64,000 bases of DNA from Sphaerisporangium fuscum (lineage in GTDB: Bacteria > Actinomycetota > Actinomycetes > Streptosporangiales > Streptosporangiaceae): contig NZ_JAHDTF010000010.1 of NCBI RefSeq assembly GCF_018531465.1, positions 62,001 through 126,000 of the forward strand. Reading direction: 5' to 3'. The notes beneath the pieces are model-generated. The model worked only from the letters and a program-made list of their open reading frames with translations, made no database searches and had not been told where the DNA came from. Shown one piece after another: positions 23,008 through 30,875 of this stretch (the first letter of the stretch is position 1; each line of letters starts with the position of its first letter). A program made the position numbers and the translations under genes.

Positions 23008-23763
23008 TCACAGGGCCGAGCCGCCCGTGGCGTCCACGACTCGCCCGGTCACCCAGCGGGCGTCGTCGGAGGCGAGGAAGGCCACGACGTCCGCGACATC
23101 CTCGGGGGTGCCGACCCGGCCGAGCGCGGAGAGGGACGACGCCCGCTCCCACGCTTCGGCGTTGCCGCGCAGCCATCCGGCGTTGACGTCGGTGTCGATG
23201 ATCCCCGGCGCGACCGAGTTGACGGTGATCCCGCGCGGGCCGAGCTGCTTGGCGAGGTTGAGGGTGAAGGTGTCCAGCGCGCCCTTGGTCGAGCCGTAGG
23301 CGATTATCTCGGGCATCGCCAGCCGGGCCGCGCCGCTGGAGATGTTGATGATCCGCCCGCCGTCGTTGAGCCGGGACAGCGCGTGCTGGACGATGAAGAA
23401 CGGCGCGCGGACGTTCACCGCGAACACCTCGTCGAACTCCTCCTCGGTGAGGACGGCGATGTCGGCGCTGCGTCCGATGCCGGCGTTGTTCACCACGATG
23501 TCGACCCGGGCGTTCCCGGTCGCCGCGTCGAACGCCTCCCACAGCGCGGCGGCGTCCCCGTGCCGGCCCAGTTCGGCGTGCAGGGCCAGCGCCCGTCCGC
23601 CGTCTTTCTCGATGTGACGGACGGTCTCCTCCGCGGCGGCGGTGTCCCGTGCGTAGGTCAGCGCGACGGTGGCCCCGTCGGCCGCCAGCCGCCGCGCGAT
23701 GGCCCGCCCGATGCCCCTGCTGCCGCCGGTGACCAGCGCGACCTTGCCCGCGAGACGTTCCAT
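23008..23763 (-). CDS. Short-chain dehydrogenase/reductase
   Basis: 251 residues from ATG 23763. Classical SDR: the NAD(P)-binding TGGSRGIGRAIARRL at residues 12-26, the NNAG motif (VVNNAGIG), and the catalytic Ser-Tyr-Lys set in NISSGAARLAMPEIIAYGSTKGA. It ends with the VTGRVVDATGGSAL segment. It resembles 3-oxoacyl reductase/glucose dehydrogenase-type enzymes that modify small carbonyl compounds. It is divergent from a TetR gene with a dyad operator just upstream of its own start, so it is probably that regulator's target. The substrate is unknown. Confidence 0.9.
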   Translation of the reverse strand: MERLAGKVALVTGGSRGIGRAIARRLAADGATVALTYARDTAAAEETVRHIEKDGGRALALHAELGRHGDAAALWEAFDAATGNARVDIVVNNAGIGRSADIAVLTEEEFDEVFAVNVRAPFFIVQHALSRLNDGGRIINISSGAARLAMPEIIAYGSTKGALDTFTLNLAKQLGPRGITVNSVAPGIIDTDVNAGWLRGNAEAWERASSLSALGRVGTPEDVADVVAFLASDDARWVTGRVVDATGGSAL

Positions 23764-23780
23764 GTCGATGCTCCGCTCAT

Positions 23781-23802
23781 TTGTTGAGTGATTCTTCAAC
23801 AA
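23781..23802. promoter_or_regulatory. TetR-type operator between the SDR and tetR genes
   Basis: A perfect 7-bp inverted repeat, TTGTTGA / TCAACAA, with an eight-base gap. It lies 17 bases upstream of the SDR start, in the divergent promoter. A partly similar TTGAGTG element occurs near 23820. Confidence 0.6.
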
Positions 23803-23847
23803 ACACGGTAGCACGGATTTTTGAGTGGATGCTCTAGAATTCGGCGC

Positions 23848-24462
23848 ATGACCGGAAGCCGCCGGGGCCGTCCCCGCACCTTCGACCGCGACCAGGCGCT
23901 GGCCACGGCCGTCCGCCTGTTCTGGGATCGCGGCTACGAGGCCACCTCCGTGGGCGACCTGACGGAGGCGATGGGCATCCGGCCGGCGAGCCTGTACGCG
24001 GCCTTCGGCGACAAGAAGGCCCTGTTCAAGGAGGCCGTCGCCGCCTATCAGCGGTCGAAGCCGGCGGGCTTCGCGGGGGCCGCCCTGCGCGAGGAGCGCA
24101 CCGCCTACGACACCTTCGCGCGCATCCTGCGCGAGGCCACCGAGATCTACACCGACCCGTCCCACCCGGCGGGCTGCCTGATCATCCGCTCGGCGACCAA
24201 CGTCAACCCGAAGGACGCCGACATCGAGGCCTTCCTCCGCGACATCCGCAACGCCAACGTCGGCGCCTTCGCCGCCCGCCTCGACGAGGCCGTCCGCGCG
24301 GGCGAGCTGCCGGGCTCCACCGACACCCGGGCCCTGGCCCAGTACCTCGCGACCGTCCTGCAGGGCTTCTCGCAGCGGGCGGCCGACGGCGCGACGGCCG
24401 CGGAGCTGCGTCCGGTGGCCGAGCTCGCCCTCACGGCCTGGCCCACCTCACCCCCGGGATGA
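23848..24462 (+). CDS. TetR/AcrR-family transcriptional regulator
   Basis: 204 residues from ATG 23848. The DNA-binding helices are at residues 10-60 (RPRTFDRDQALATAVRLFWDRG, then SVGDLTEAMGIRPASLYAAFGDK). This is the subgroup with the GRPR start and the C-terminal domain containing SHPAGCLIIRSATN, related to YcdC/RutR- and AcrR-type regulators of reductase genes. It is divergent from an SDR with a shared TTGTTGA dyad, so local control is likely. Confidence 0.92.
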   Translation: MTGSRRGRPRTFDRDQALATAVRLFWDRGYEATSVGDLTEAMGIRPASLYAAFGDKKALFKEAVAAYQRSKPAGFAGAALREERTAYDTFARILREATEIYTDPSHPAGCLIIRSATNVNPKDADIEAFLRDIRNANVGAFAARLDEAVRAGELPGSTDTRALAQYLATVLQGFSQRAADGATAAELRPVAELALTAWPTSPPG

Positions 24463-24513
24463 TGGGGAGTTCCGAATCGTGGAGATCGCCTGACGGCGGG
24501 CCTTCCGCGGCTG

Positions 24514-25215
24514 TCAGAGCTTCAGCTTGCGCATCTTGTCGGCGGCGCGTCTGGCGAGCGTGGAGAGGGAGGCGGCGCTCGGCGTCGTGGTGCCGCTGCG
24601 GCTCAGGACCATGAGGACGTCGCCCGACCTGGCCAGCACCATGAACTCCTGCGCCGAGGCCACGTACCTGCCGTTCTCCAGGACCGTGACCGTGATCCAG
24701 CCCGCCCAGGTCTCGGTCGCGACCGAGGGGAACTTCACGTGCCGTACCTTCTCGACGAAGGTCTGCACCGGCTTCTCCCTGGTGTGTTCCAGCCGGAACT
24801 CCCCGCACCGCCCGAGGATCCCGCTGACGCGGGCCAGTTCCTTCTTCGCCGAGCCCGACTTGTAGTGCCTGAGGGTCTCCAGGACCCAGGGGCCGAGGTC
24901 GCCGGCGGTGAAGGCCGTGCTCGCGTAGCGCACACCCGGCTGCTTGGGGATGCTGAAATCCAGGGAGTCGAGGGTCCGCGAGCAGAGGGGAGAACTGCTC
25001 GAATCGTAGGGCTGGTACTGCGGAGTCCAGCGCGTGAAGCCGGCGGGCAGGTCCGCGACCGCGAGCAGCGCCCCCTTGAGATCGGGCGCCGCCGCGGCCG
25101 CCCGCCGTGGCGCCGCCGCGTCGCCGTGGGCGTTGCCGGTGAGCACCAGGAGGCCCGCCACCGGCAGCGCCAGGGTGCCGGCGGTACGCGAGAGGAACGA
25201 TCGTCTTCCGATCAT
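24514..25215 (-). CDS. Exported protein of unknown function (PknH-sensor-like)
   Basis: 233 residues with a signal peptide (RRSFLSRTAGTLALPVAGLLVLTG, twin-arginine-like RR-SF at the start). The mature part has two Cys pairs and segments such as LLAVADLPAGFTRW and RYVASAQEFMVLARSGDVLMVL, which recall the extracellular sensor-type domains (PknH-like) of actinobacterial exported proteins. It lies six bases downstream of an M48 membrane peptidase and is probably co-transcribed. The function is unassigned. Confidence 0.75.
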   Translation of the reverse strand: MIGRRSFLSRTAGTLALPVAGLLVLTGNAHGDAAAPRRAAAAAPDLKGALLAVADLPAGFTRWTPQYQPYDSSSSPLCSRTLDSLDFSIPKQPGVRYASTAFTAGDLGPWVLETLRHYKSGSAKKELARVSGILGRCGEFRLEHTREKPVQTFVEKVRHVKFPSVATETWAGWITVTVLENGRYVASAQEFMVLARSGDVLMVLSRSGTTTPSAASLSTLARRAADKMRKLKL

Positions 25216-25221
25216 GGTCGG

Positions 25222-27177
25222 TCACTCGCCTAAGGTCGGGAACGGAGGGGTGAACGTGGGGACCGGGTCGTCGGGCGGGTAGCGCTTGAGCAGGTCGCAC
25301 CGCCGCACGAAGAGCGTCCACGCGGCCGTCGCCATCTCGTCGGAACGCCGTCGCGCGCTCTCGGACATCAGCTCCCCGGCTCTGCGCATGTGAGGGTCGG
25401 GCACCGTCTGCAGGAACGCGCCCAGCCGGGCGCGGGTGGCGTGGTCGCCCGCGTCGCCGAGGGCCCGCGTGCCGACGACGCGCAGCCACAGGCAGACCAG
25501 TTGGCGCTCGTTGGACTCCGGAAGGACGGCCGGCGGACGATGCGCCAGCGGCCCGCCGATCGCACCGGACACCACGGCGCCGAGGAGGACCAGCGTCGCG
25601 AGCGCCCCGGCCAGCAGGGCGGCCGGCCGCGCGAGACCGTCCCGGCCAGGAGGCCACGCGCTCGCGCAGCAGCCCAGCACCACGAACGCGAGGACGCCCG
25701 CGGCGACGCCGCGAGGCCTGAGCGCCAGCGCGGCGAGGGCGCCGGGCCCCCACTCGTCGGCGGCCGCCAGCCGCGCGGCCAGGAACCAGGTGCCGAGCGC
25801 CACGCCGAACACCAGGGCCGCCGCGAGCGCCGCCGGCCGCCACGCCCGGACGCCGTGCCGGGACAGCCGGACGCGTGCGGTCAGCGCGACCCAGTTGAGG
25901 ATGAGCGTGGTCGCCGTGGGCAGCCCCAGCGCGAGCCCGAGGACGGTGAGCGGCTTCCCTTGCAGGAACGTCAGCTGGACCGTCGATTCGGGGGCCGAGG
26001 CGAACAGGACGTTCCATTGGGCGCTCGCCCGCGGCGCCAGGATCGCCCCGAGGAGGAGCCCCGTTCCGAGGGCGAGCCCCGGACCGGCCACCCGGGTGCG
26101 GCGGGTGCCGGTGGACAGGTCGTACAGCGTCGAGCGCCACACGGCCAGGCCGACCACGCCGGTGATGGGCAGCGCGACGGCCGACGCCACGAGCCAGTAG
26201 GTGACGAGCGCGGGAAGCGGCAGGAACGTCTGCGCCGGCGCCGACAGCTCGACGATCGCCACGCCGCCCGCGACCCCCGCCGCCAGCGACTCCGGGACGG
26301 AGGTCCTCATGGTGAGGCCGGGCTCCTCCAGCACCCGGCGGCGGCGCGCGAACGAGGGGTGCACGCGGACCAGCCACGGGCGTTCGGCGGCCGATCCGTC
26401 CAGCAGGCCGAGCAGCTCGCTCGCGTGGGATCGGCCCGCCCACAGGTCCGCGTCGTGCTCGCGGGCCCGCAGCACGCCGACGAACGTCGCGACGACCAGG
26501 GCCGTCAGCAGTGCCAGGCGCCACGCCAGCGCCAGGCTCGTCGACCTCTCCTGGGACATCGCGGAGGCGGCGAGCGTGGCCGCGCCGACGACGATCACGA
26601 AGCAGACGGTGGCGAACAGGGCGAGGTGCGACCTGTCGACGTCACGGTTCTTCAGATGGCCGAGCTCGTGGGCCAGGAGCGCGGTCACGTCCCGCGGCCT
26701 CGCGCGCAGCCGCAGCATCGCCGTGGCGGGGAGCAGCACGCGGTAACGGGGCCTGCGGCCGAAGGCGAACATGGCCCAGCGGTTGTCCCGTCTCCTGCGC
26801 ACCAGCTCCGGTTCCGCCGCGAGGCCCGCCGCGCGGATCGTCTCCCGCAGCGCCGCAGGCACCTCCTCCAGCGGCGCCGCCTTCTGCCACCGGCTCACCA
26901 CCGCCGGCGCCGCGAGGTAGGCGAGCACGGTCAGGGCCGAGACGAGGAGGGGGCCCGCCAGCGGGGTCACCGACTGCAGGGCCAGGACGCGGGAGGTGCA
27001 GGCGACCAGGTCCGCGCCGTCCGCCAGGCACGCCCGGTTCCGCCCCGCCCAGCTGTCCTGCCCCCAGACGATGAACCAGTAGCCGGCGAAGTACGACGCG
27101 CCCGCCACGGTGAGGAACAGCAGCCGCAGCCGCGCGGTGGTCGGCGGAGGCAGGGCGAAGGGATCCACCGGGCCCAC
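25222..27177 (-). CDS. M48-family integral membrane metallopeptidase
   Basis: 651 residues with many membrane segments. The zinc site is HELGH in LLAHELGHLKNRDVD near residue 170, and the third ligand is probably the Glu/His of REHDADLWAG. The N-terminal half resembles HtpX/Ste24-type peptidases; the C-terminal half is an unusually long hydrophobic extension with several further helices. GTG 27177 starts three bases after the stop of the upstream gene, so the three genes at 24514-27666 form an operon. It probably cleaves membrane or exported proteins, and the exported neighbour is a candidate partner. Confidence 0.85.
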   Translation of the reverse strand: MGPVDPFALPPPTTARLRLLFLTVAGASYFAGYWFIVWGQDSWAGRNRACLADGADLVACTSRVLALQSVTPLAGPLLVSALTVLAYLAAPAVVSRWQKAAPLEEVPAALRETIRAAGLAAEPELVRRRRDNRWAMFAFGRRPRYRVLLPATAMLRLRARPRDVTALLAHELGHLKNRDVDRSHLALFATVCFVIVVGAATLAASAMSQERSTSLALAWRLALLTALVVATFVGVLRAREHDADLWAGRSHASELLGLLDGSAAERPWLVRVHPSFARRRRVLEEPGLTMRTSVPESLAAGVAGGVAIVELSAPAQTFLPLPALVTYWLVASAVALPITGVVGLAVWRSTLYDLSTGTRRTRVAGPGLALGTGLLLGAILAPRASAQWNVLFASAPESTVQLTFLQGKPLTVLGLALGLPTATTLILNWVALTARVRLSRHGVRAWRPAALAAALVFGVALGTWFLAARLAAADEWGPGALAALALRPRGVAAGVLAFVVLGCCASAWPPGRDGLARPAALLAGALATLVLLGAVVSGAIGGPLAHRPPAVLPESNERQLVCLWLRVVGTRALGDAGDHATRARLGAFLQTVPDPHMRRAGELMSESARRRSDEMATAAWTLFVRRCDLLKRYPPDDPVPTFTPPFPTLGE

Positions 27178-27180
27178 CGC

Positions 27181-27666
27181 TCAGGCCTCCGGCGTGGTGC
27201 CGGTCCGGAGCAGCTCCGCCAGCACCGCCTCCAGGAGCAGCCGGGCCTTGGTCTCGGGCATGCCGAGCTCGCGGGCCCGGGCGTAGACCTTGCCGGCGAT
27301 CAGCTGGCACCGCTCGACGCTCAACGACGGCAGCGGGTCGGTGGCGAGGGCCTTCGCCTCCCGCCGGCGACGTGCCCGCCGGCCGGCGAAGCGGGCGGCA
27401 CGACGCGCTCCGGCGCGCGCCTGATCGCTGATCTCGTCCTTCACCGTGTCGGCCAGGGCCGTGCCGAGGAACGACACGACGACCGGGGCCCACTCCGCCA
27501 TCTGTGGAACGATCCCGGAGCTCAGCAGGTGCTCGCGCGTGCCGTCCATCTCGGTGGGATTGGCCGTGTGGATCTCCCAGACGTCCGGCAGGTAGGGGAG
27601 TTCGCCGGGGTCGAGGCGGCCGAGCACGCCCTCGATGACCTGGTATCCCGTTCGCCGCTCGCCCAT
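27181..27666 (-). CDS. Hypothetical protein, first gene of the M48 peptidase operon
   Basis: 161 residues from ATG 27666 (TTGGAG site upstream); a TTG at 27678 could add four residues. The middle holds a short hydrophobic segment (WAPVVVSFLGTALADTV) and then a very basic stretch (ARRAARFAGRRARRRREAK). The C-terminus is helical (MPETKARLLLEAVLAELL). I recognise no family. Its tight spacing to the membrane peptidase suggests a shared function. Confidence 0.75.
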   Translation of the reverse strand: MGERRTGYQVIEGVLGRLDPGELPYLPDVWEIHTANPTEMDGTREHLLSSGIVPQMAEWAPVVVSFLGTALADTVKDEISDQARAGARRAARFAGRRARRRREAKALATDPLPSLSVERCQLIAGKVYARARELGMPETKARLLLEAVLAELLRTGTTPEA

Positions 27667-27979
27667 GTGACGCTCCAAAGCGGACGAGCGCGCCCGCGCT
27701 CGATGACCGGAGGTGCAGGAGTAAAAGTGCTCCGGGAAAGGAGGCGGCTCAAGTCACAAGGCGATTAAGTGCCGTGCCGTCGTCGGCCATTGGTCCCCAT
27801 ATTTGGTTTATAACGGCAATAGCCGCTTAAATCATGTTTTGGCCGGTACCGGGCCGGTCTGGGGATACGGCGCGGATCTGCCCACCTGGTGGGCGGCCCT
27901 GCGGCCGGCCCTTCCCCGGCAGGTCAGGCGACGGAAATTCGGGGCCGTTAATCACGGATAGGGCCACCCCGTATGCCGG
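27667..27979. other. 313-bp intergenic region, locally AT-rich
   Basis: It contains the promoter of the minus-strand M48 operon and the 3' end of the type III PKS operon. Around 27765-27850 the sequence is noticeably AT-richer than its surroundings (ATATTTGGTTTATAA, CTTAAATCATG). I see no gene and no strong terminator. Confidence 0.5.
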
Positions 27980-28996
27980 TCAGGCCAGAGCGTTGACCGT
28001 GGCGGTGTAGACGGCGGGGAGGCGCCGGGCGGCCGGGACGATCAGGCGGGCGGTGGCCGGTCGGCGGCGGGCGGCCAGCAGCGCACCGGTCAGCAGGCGG
28101 TGCCGGAACGACAGGCGCCGCCACGCCGTCTCGTACGCCTCCGGGCGGCCCGCGCGCAGGCAGCCGACGAGGGCGCGGGCCGACAGCAGCCCGAGCGAGA
28201 CGCCCTCGCCGGTCAGCGCGTCCACGTACCCCGCCGCGTCGCCGACCAGCAGCACCCGCCCCGCGACCCGCGACCGGACCCGCTGCCGCAGCGGCCCCGC
28301 GCCGCGCACGGCGGTGGCGGCGGGGGCGCCCGCGAGGCGCTCAAGGAGAGCGGGGAAGGCGGCGAGGTGCTCGTCGTACGGTTTGCGCTCGCCGCTCAGC
28401 ACCGCCACTCCCACCAGGTCACCGGCGACCGGCGTCACGTAGGCCTCGGCGCCCGCCGTCCAGTGCACCTCCACGAAGCCCGTCCACGGCGCCACGCGGA
28501 AGTGCCGGCGCAGGCCGTACCGGCGGGGCGCTCGGTCCGGCAGCTCCAGCCCGAGCCGGCGGCGCAGGGGGGAGTGCAGCCCGTCCGCGGCGGCCAGCCA
28601 GCGCGCCCGCAGCCCCGCCGCCTCGACCCATTCCGCGCCCTGCCGCGGCTCCTCCACCCGTCCCTGGACGATCTTCACGCCCAGCTCCCGGGCCCGGTGC
28701 GCGAGCGCGGCGTGCAGCGACGTCCGGCGGACGCCCAGCCCGTGCCCGTCGCGGAACTCGGCCTCCACGCCGTGCCGCCGGTCGAGGTACCGGATGCCGC
28801 GCAGCGGGTGCCCCTCCACGGCCACGCCGAGCGCGCCCAGGGCGGCGACACCGGTGGGCATCAGCCCCTCGCCGCACGCCTTGTCCACCGGCACCGGGCG
28901 GGGTTCGACCACCACCGCCTCCATCCCCGCCAGCGCAGCGTACACGGCGGTGGCGAGCCCCGCCGGGCCGCCCCCCGCGACCAGGACGTCGATCAC
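27980..28996 (-). CDS. FAD-dependent oxidoreductase/hydroxylase of the type III PKS operon
   Basis: 338 residues of the geranylgeranyl-reductase/para-hydroxybenzoate-hydroxylase superfamily. The N-terminal dinucleotide fold is VLVAGGGPAGLATAVYAALAG, followed by KACGEGLMPTGV. The second FAD motif is VLLVGDAAGYVDALTGEGVSLG near residue 260. It is the last of three co-directional genes (type III PKS, ICMT-like methyltransferase, flavoprotein), the same set as srsA-srsB-srsC of Streptomyces griseus, where the flavoprotein hydroxylates the alkylresorcinol ring. That role is inferred from the gene order. Confidence 0.85.
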   Translation of the reverse strand: MIDVLVAGGGPAGLATAVYAALAGMEAVVVEPRPVPVDKACGEGLMPTGVAALGALGVAVEGHPLRGIRYLDRRHGVEAEFRDGHGLGVRRTSLHAALAHRARELGVKIVQGRVEEPRQGAEWVEAAGLRARWLAAADGLHSPLRRRLGLELPDRAPRRYGLRRHFRVAPWTGFVEVHWTAGAEAYVTPVAGDLVGVAVLSGERKPYDEHLAAFPALLERLAGAPAATAVRGAGPLRQRVRSRVAGRVLLVGDAAGYVDALTGEGVSLGLLSARALVGCLRAGRPEAYETAWRRLSFRHRLLTGALLAARRRPATARLIVPAARRLPAVYTATVNALA

Positions 28997-29018
28997 ACCG
29001 CGCCCCGCGCGTCGCCGG

Positions 29019-29561
29019 TCACGCCGCCTCGCCGGCCGGCGTCGCGGGGGAGGACGAGGCCAGCGCGTCGTTCTCGCAGCGGATCCGCACCACCATCAGC
29101 GCCGCGTTGAGCACGGTGAACGCGCCCGCCGTCGCCCAGGCGCCGTGGACCAGGGGCAGCGCCGCGCCCTCGACCGCCACCGCCACGTAGTTCGGGTGCC
29201 GCAGCCACCGCAGCCGGTACGGCCCCCGCCGCACGAGCGGCAGCCCCGGCACCACGATCACCTGGGTGTTCCACTGCGGCCCCAGCGTCGTGATGCACCA
29301 CCAGCGCAGGGCCTGGGCGGCGACGACCAGGGCGAGCATGGGCCATCCGAGCGCCGGGACGAAGGGCCGCCCGGCGAGCCAGGTCTCCAGCAGGCAGCCC
29401 GCGAGCAGCCCGGTGTGCAGGACGACCATCCAGAGATAGTGGCCCTGCCCGAACACCCGCCCGCCCCGGGCGAGGCTCCAGCGGGCGTTGCGCCGGGCCA
29501 CGACCAGTTCGGCGAGCCGCTCGGCGCCGACGAGCAGGACGAGCAGCATGTACCAGGACAT
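29019..29561 (-). CDS. Isoprenylcysteine carboxyl methyltransferase (ICMT)-family protein
   Basis: 180 residues, almost entirely membrane-embedded. The C-terminal SAM-binding region typical of the family is present (LVRRGPYRLRWLRHPNYVAV, then the E in VAVEGAALPL). In Bacillus BpsB and Streptomyces SrsB, such enzymes O-methylate products of the adjacent type III PKS. Here it starts six bases after the PKS stop and precedes the flavoprotein, so methylation of a phenolic lipid or pyrone is the likely task. Confidence 0.88.
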   Translation of the reverse strand: MSWYMLLVLLVGAERLAELVVARRNARWSLARGGRVFGQGHYLWMVVLHTGLLAGCLLETWLAGRPFVPALGWPMLALVVAAQALRWWCITTLGPQWNTQVIVVPGLPLVRRGPYRLRWLRHPNYVAVAVEGAALPLVHGAWATAGAFTVLNAALMVVRIRCENDALASSSPATPAGEAA

Positions 29562-29567
29562 CGCGGC

Positions 29568-30641
29568 CTACCAGCGCAGCAGGACGAGTTCGGAGCAGAA
29601 GCCGGGGCCCATCGCGATGAGCAGCCCGGGGGTGCCCGGCGGCGGGGGCCGCAGGGCGAGCGTGTCGCGCAGGACGTGCAGCACCGAGGAGGACGACAGG
29701 TTGCCGATGTCCTCCAGCGACCGCCAGGTGAGGTCGAGCGCGCCCTCGGGCAGGTCGAGGGTCTCGGCGACGGCCTGCAGCACCTTCGGCCCGCCGGGAT
29801 GGCAGACCCACGCGGTCACCTCCCGCGCGGTGAGGCCGTGGTCGCGCAGGAAGCCGTGGACGTCGTCGGCGAGGTGGGCGCGTACGACCTCCGGGACCCC
29901 GGCGTCGAGCACCACCCGGAATCCGGTGTCGCGGACCTCCCAGCCCATCACCGTCTCGGTCCCCGGATAGAGGTGGCCGCGGGTGGCGACGACGGCCGGC
30001 CCGTACGGCCGGTCCGCCGCCGTGGAGGAGGGGTGCTCGGGGCCGCAGGCGACCACGGCGGCGGCACCGTCGCCGAACAGCCCGCTCGCCACGAGGTTGA
30101 CCGTGGAGGCGTCGCCGCGCTGCAGGGTGAGGGAGCACAGCTCGACCGACAGCAGCACGGCCACGTGGCCGGGCCATCCCCGCAGGTAGTCGTGCAGCCG
30201 GGCGATCCCGGCGGCCCCCGCCACGCAGCCGAGGCCGAAGACCGGTACCCGCTTGACGTCGGGCCTGAGCCCGAGGCGGGTGGCCAGCCTGGCGTCCACG
30301 GACGGCGCGGCGATGCCGGTGACCGACGTGAACATGATCATGTCCACGTCGGCGCCCGTGAGCCCGGCCGCCTCCAGCGCCCCGCCCACCGCCTCGGCGC
30401 CGAGGTCCACCGCGGCCTCGATGAAGGCGGCGTTGGCGGTCCCGAAGCCGTCCAGCTTGGCGTACTGCTCCAGTGGCAGCGCCAGGTTGCGGTGGCCCAC
30501 GCGGGCGGAGGTGTGCAACCGGTCGAGCAGCCGCCGGTCGGCGCCCGGAGGGAGGCATATCCGTGCGAACGCGTCCGTGATCTCGGACTGGGGGTAACGG
30601 TTGGGGGGAAGGGCACCGCGGACAGCTGCGATTCGGGTCAT
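29568..30641 (-). CDS. Type III polyketide synthase
   Basis: 357 residues from ATG 30641; longer starts lack support. The chalcone-synthase-like catalytic triad is visible: Cys139 in FGLGCVAG, His281 in VCHPGGPKVL and Asn314 in GNLSSSSVL, with a GPGFCSE-type C-terminal segment. It should condense a starter acyl-CoA with malonyl-CoA units to a resorcinol or pyrone. The co-directional ICMT-like methyltransferase and flavoprotein mirror the phenolic-lipid operons srsABC and bpsAB, so a long-chain alkylresorcinol or alkylpyrone is the best guess. Two GAGATGTC-type sites upstream suggest specific repression. Confidence 0.92.
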   Translation of the reverse strand: MTRIAAVRGALPPNRYPQSEITDAFARICLPPGADRRLLDRLHTSARVGHRNLALPLEQYAKLDGFGTANAAFIEAAVDLGAEAVGGALEAAGLTGADVDMIMFTSVTGIAAPSVDARLATRLGLRPDVKRVPVFGLGCVAGAAGIARLHDYLRGWPGHVAVLLSVELCSLTLQRGDASTVNLVASGLFGDGAAAVVACGPEHPSSTAADRPYGPAVVATRGHLYPGTETVMGWEVRDTGFRVVLDAGVPEVVRAHLADDVHGFLRDHGLTAREVTAWVCHPGGPKVLQAVAETLDLPEGALDLTWRSLEDIGNLSSSSVLHVLRDTLALRPPPPGTPGLLIAMGPGFCSELVLLRW

Positions 30642-30659
30642 ATGGATTCCCGGTCTGCT

Positions 30660-30680
30660 GACAGTGGGGACATCTCTGTC
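30660..30680. promoter_or_regulatory. Proximal operator-like site upstream of the type III PKS gene
   Basis: GACAG and CTGTC flank an 11-base centre that contains GACATCTC, the reverse complement of the half-site in the distal dyad at 30774-30790. It lies about 20 bases upstream of the PKS start. Confidence 0.4.
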
Positions 30681-30773
30681 TTTGCCCATCGCGCCCACCG
30701 GCATACCTTGCCGCCGAAGGGCGGGAGTCGCGGACGCTTTCCTACGTGGGAGAACACCGCCGGTAATTGCAGT

Positions 30774-30790
30774 GAGATGTCCGACATTTC
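30774..30790. promoter_or_regulatory. Distal dyad operator upstream of the type III PKS gene
   Basis: GAGATGTC-C-GACATTTC is a 17-bp palindrome with one mismatched pair. Together with the related site at 30660-30680 it suggests control of the phenolic-lipid operon by a dimeric regulator that is not encoded next to it. Confidence 0.5.
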
Positions 30791-30824
30791 ATCTGGTGTC
30801 GTCCTAAATGCGCCGCTGCAAGGC

Positions 30825-30864
30825 GGCACCGTCCGGGGCTCGGAGGAGAGCGCCGGACGGCGCC
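30825..30864 (-). terminator. Terminator of the S33 peptidase gene
   Basis: A 12-bp stem with one mismatch (GGCACCGTCCGG / CCGGACGGCGCC) starts 11 bases after the peptidase stop. It separates that gene from the PKS promoter. Confidence 0.55.
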
Positions 30865-30875
30865 GGGTGCCGATG

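Noticed and set aside
22909..23787. Plus-strand open frame opposite the SDR gene
   Set aside because: Translation is Val/Gly/Arg/Pro-rich without motifs and fully overlaps a clear SDR on the other strand.
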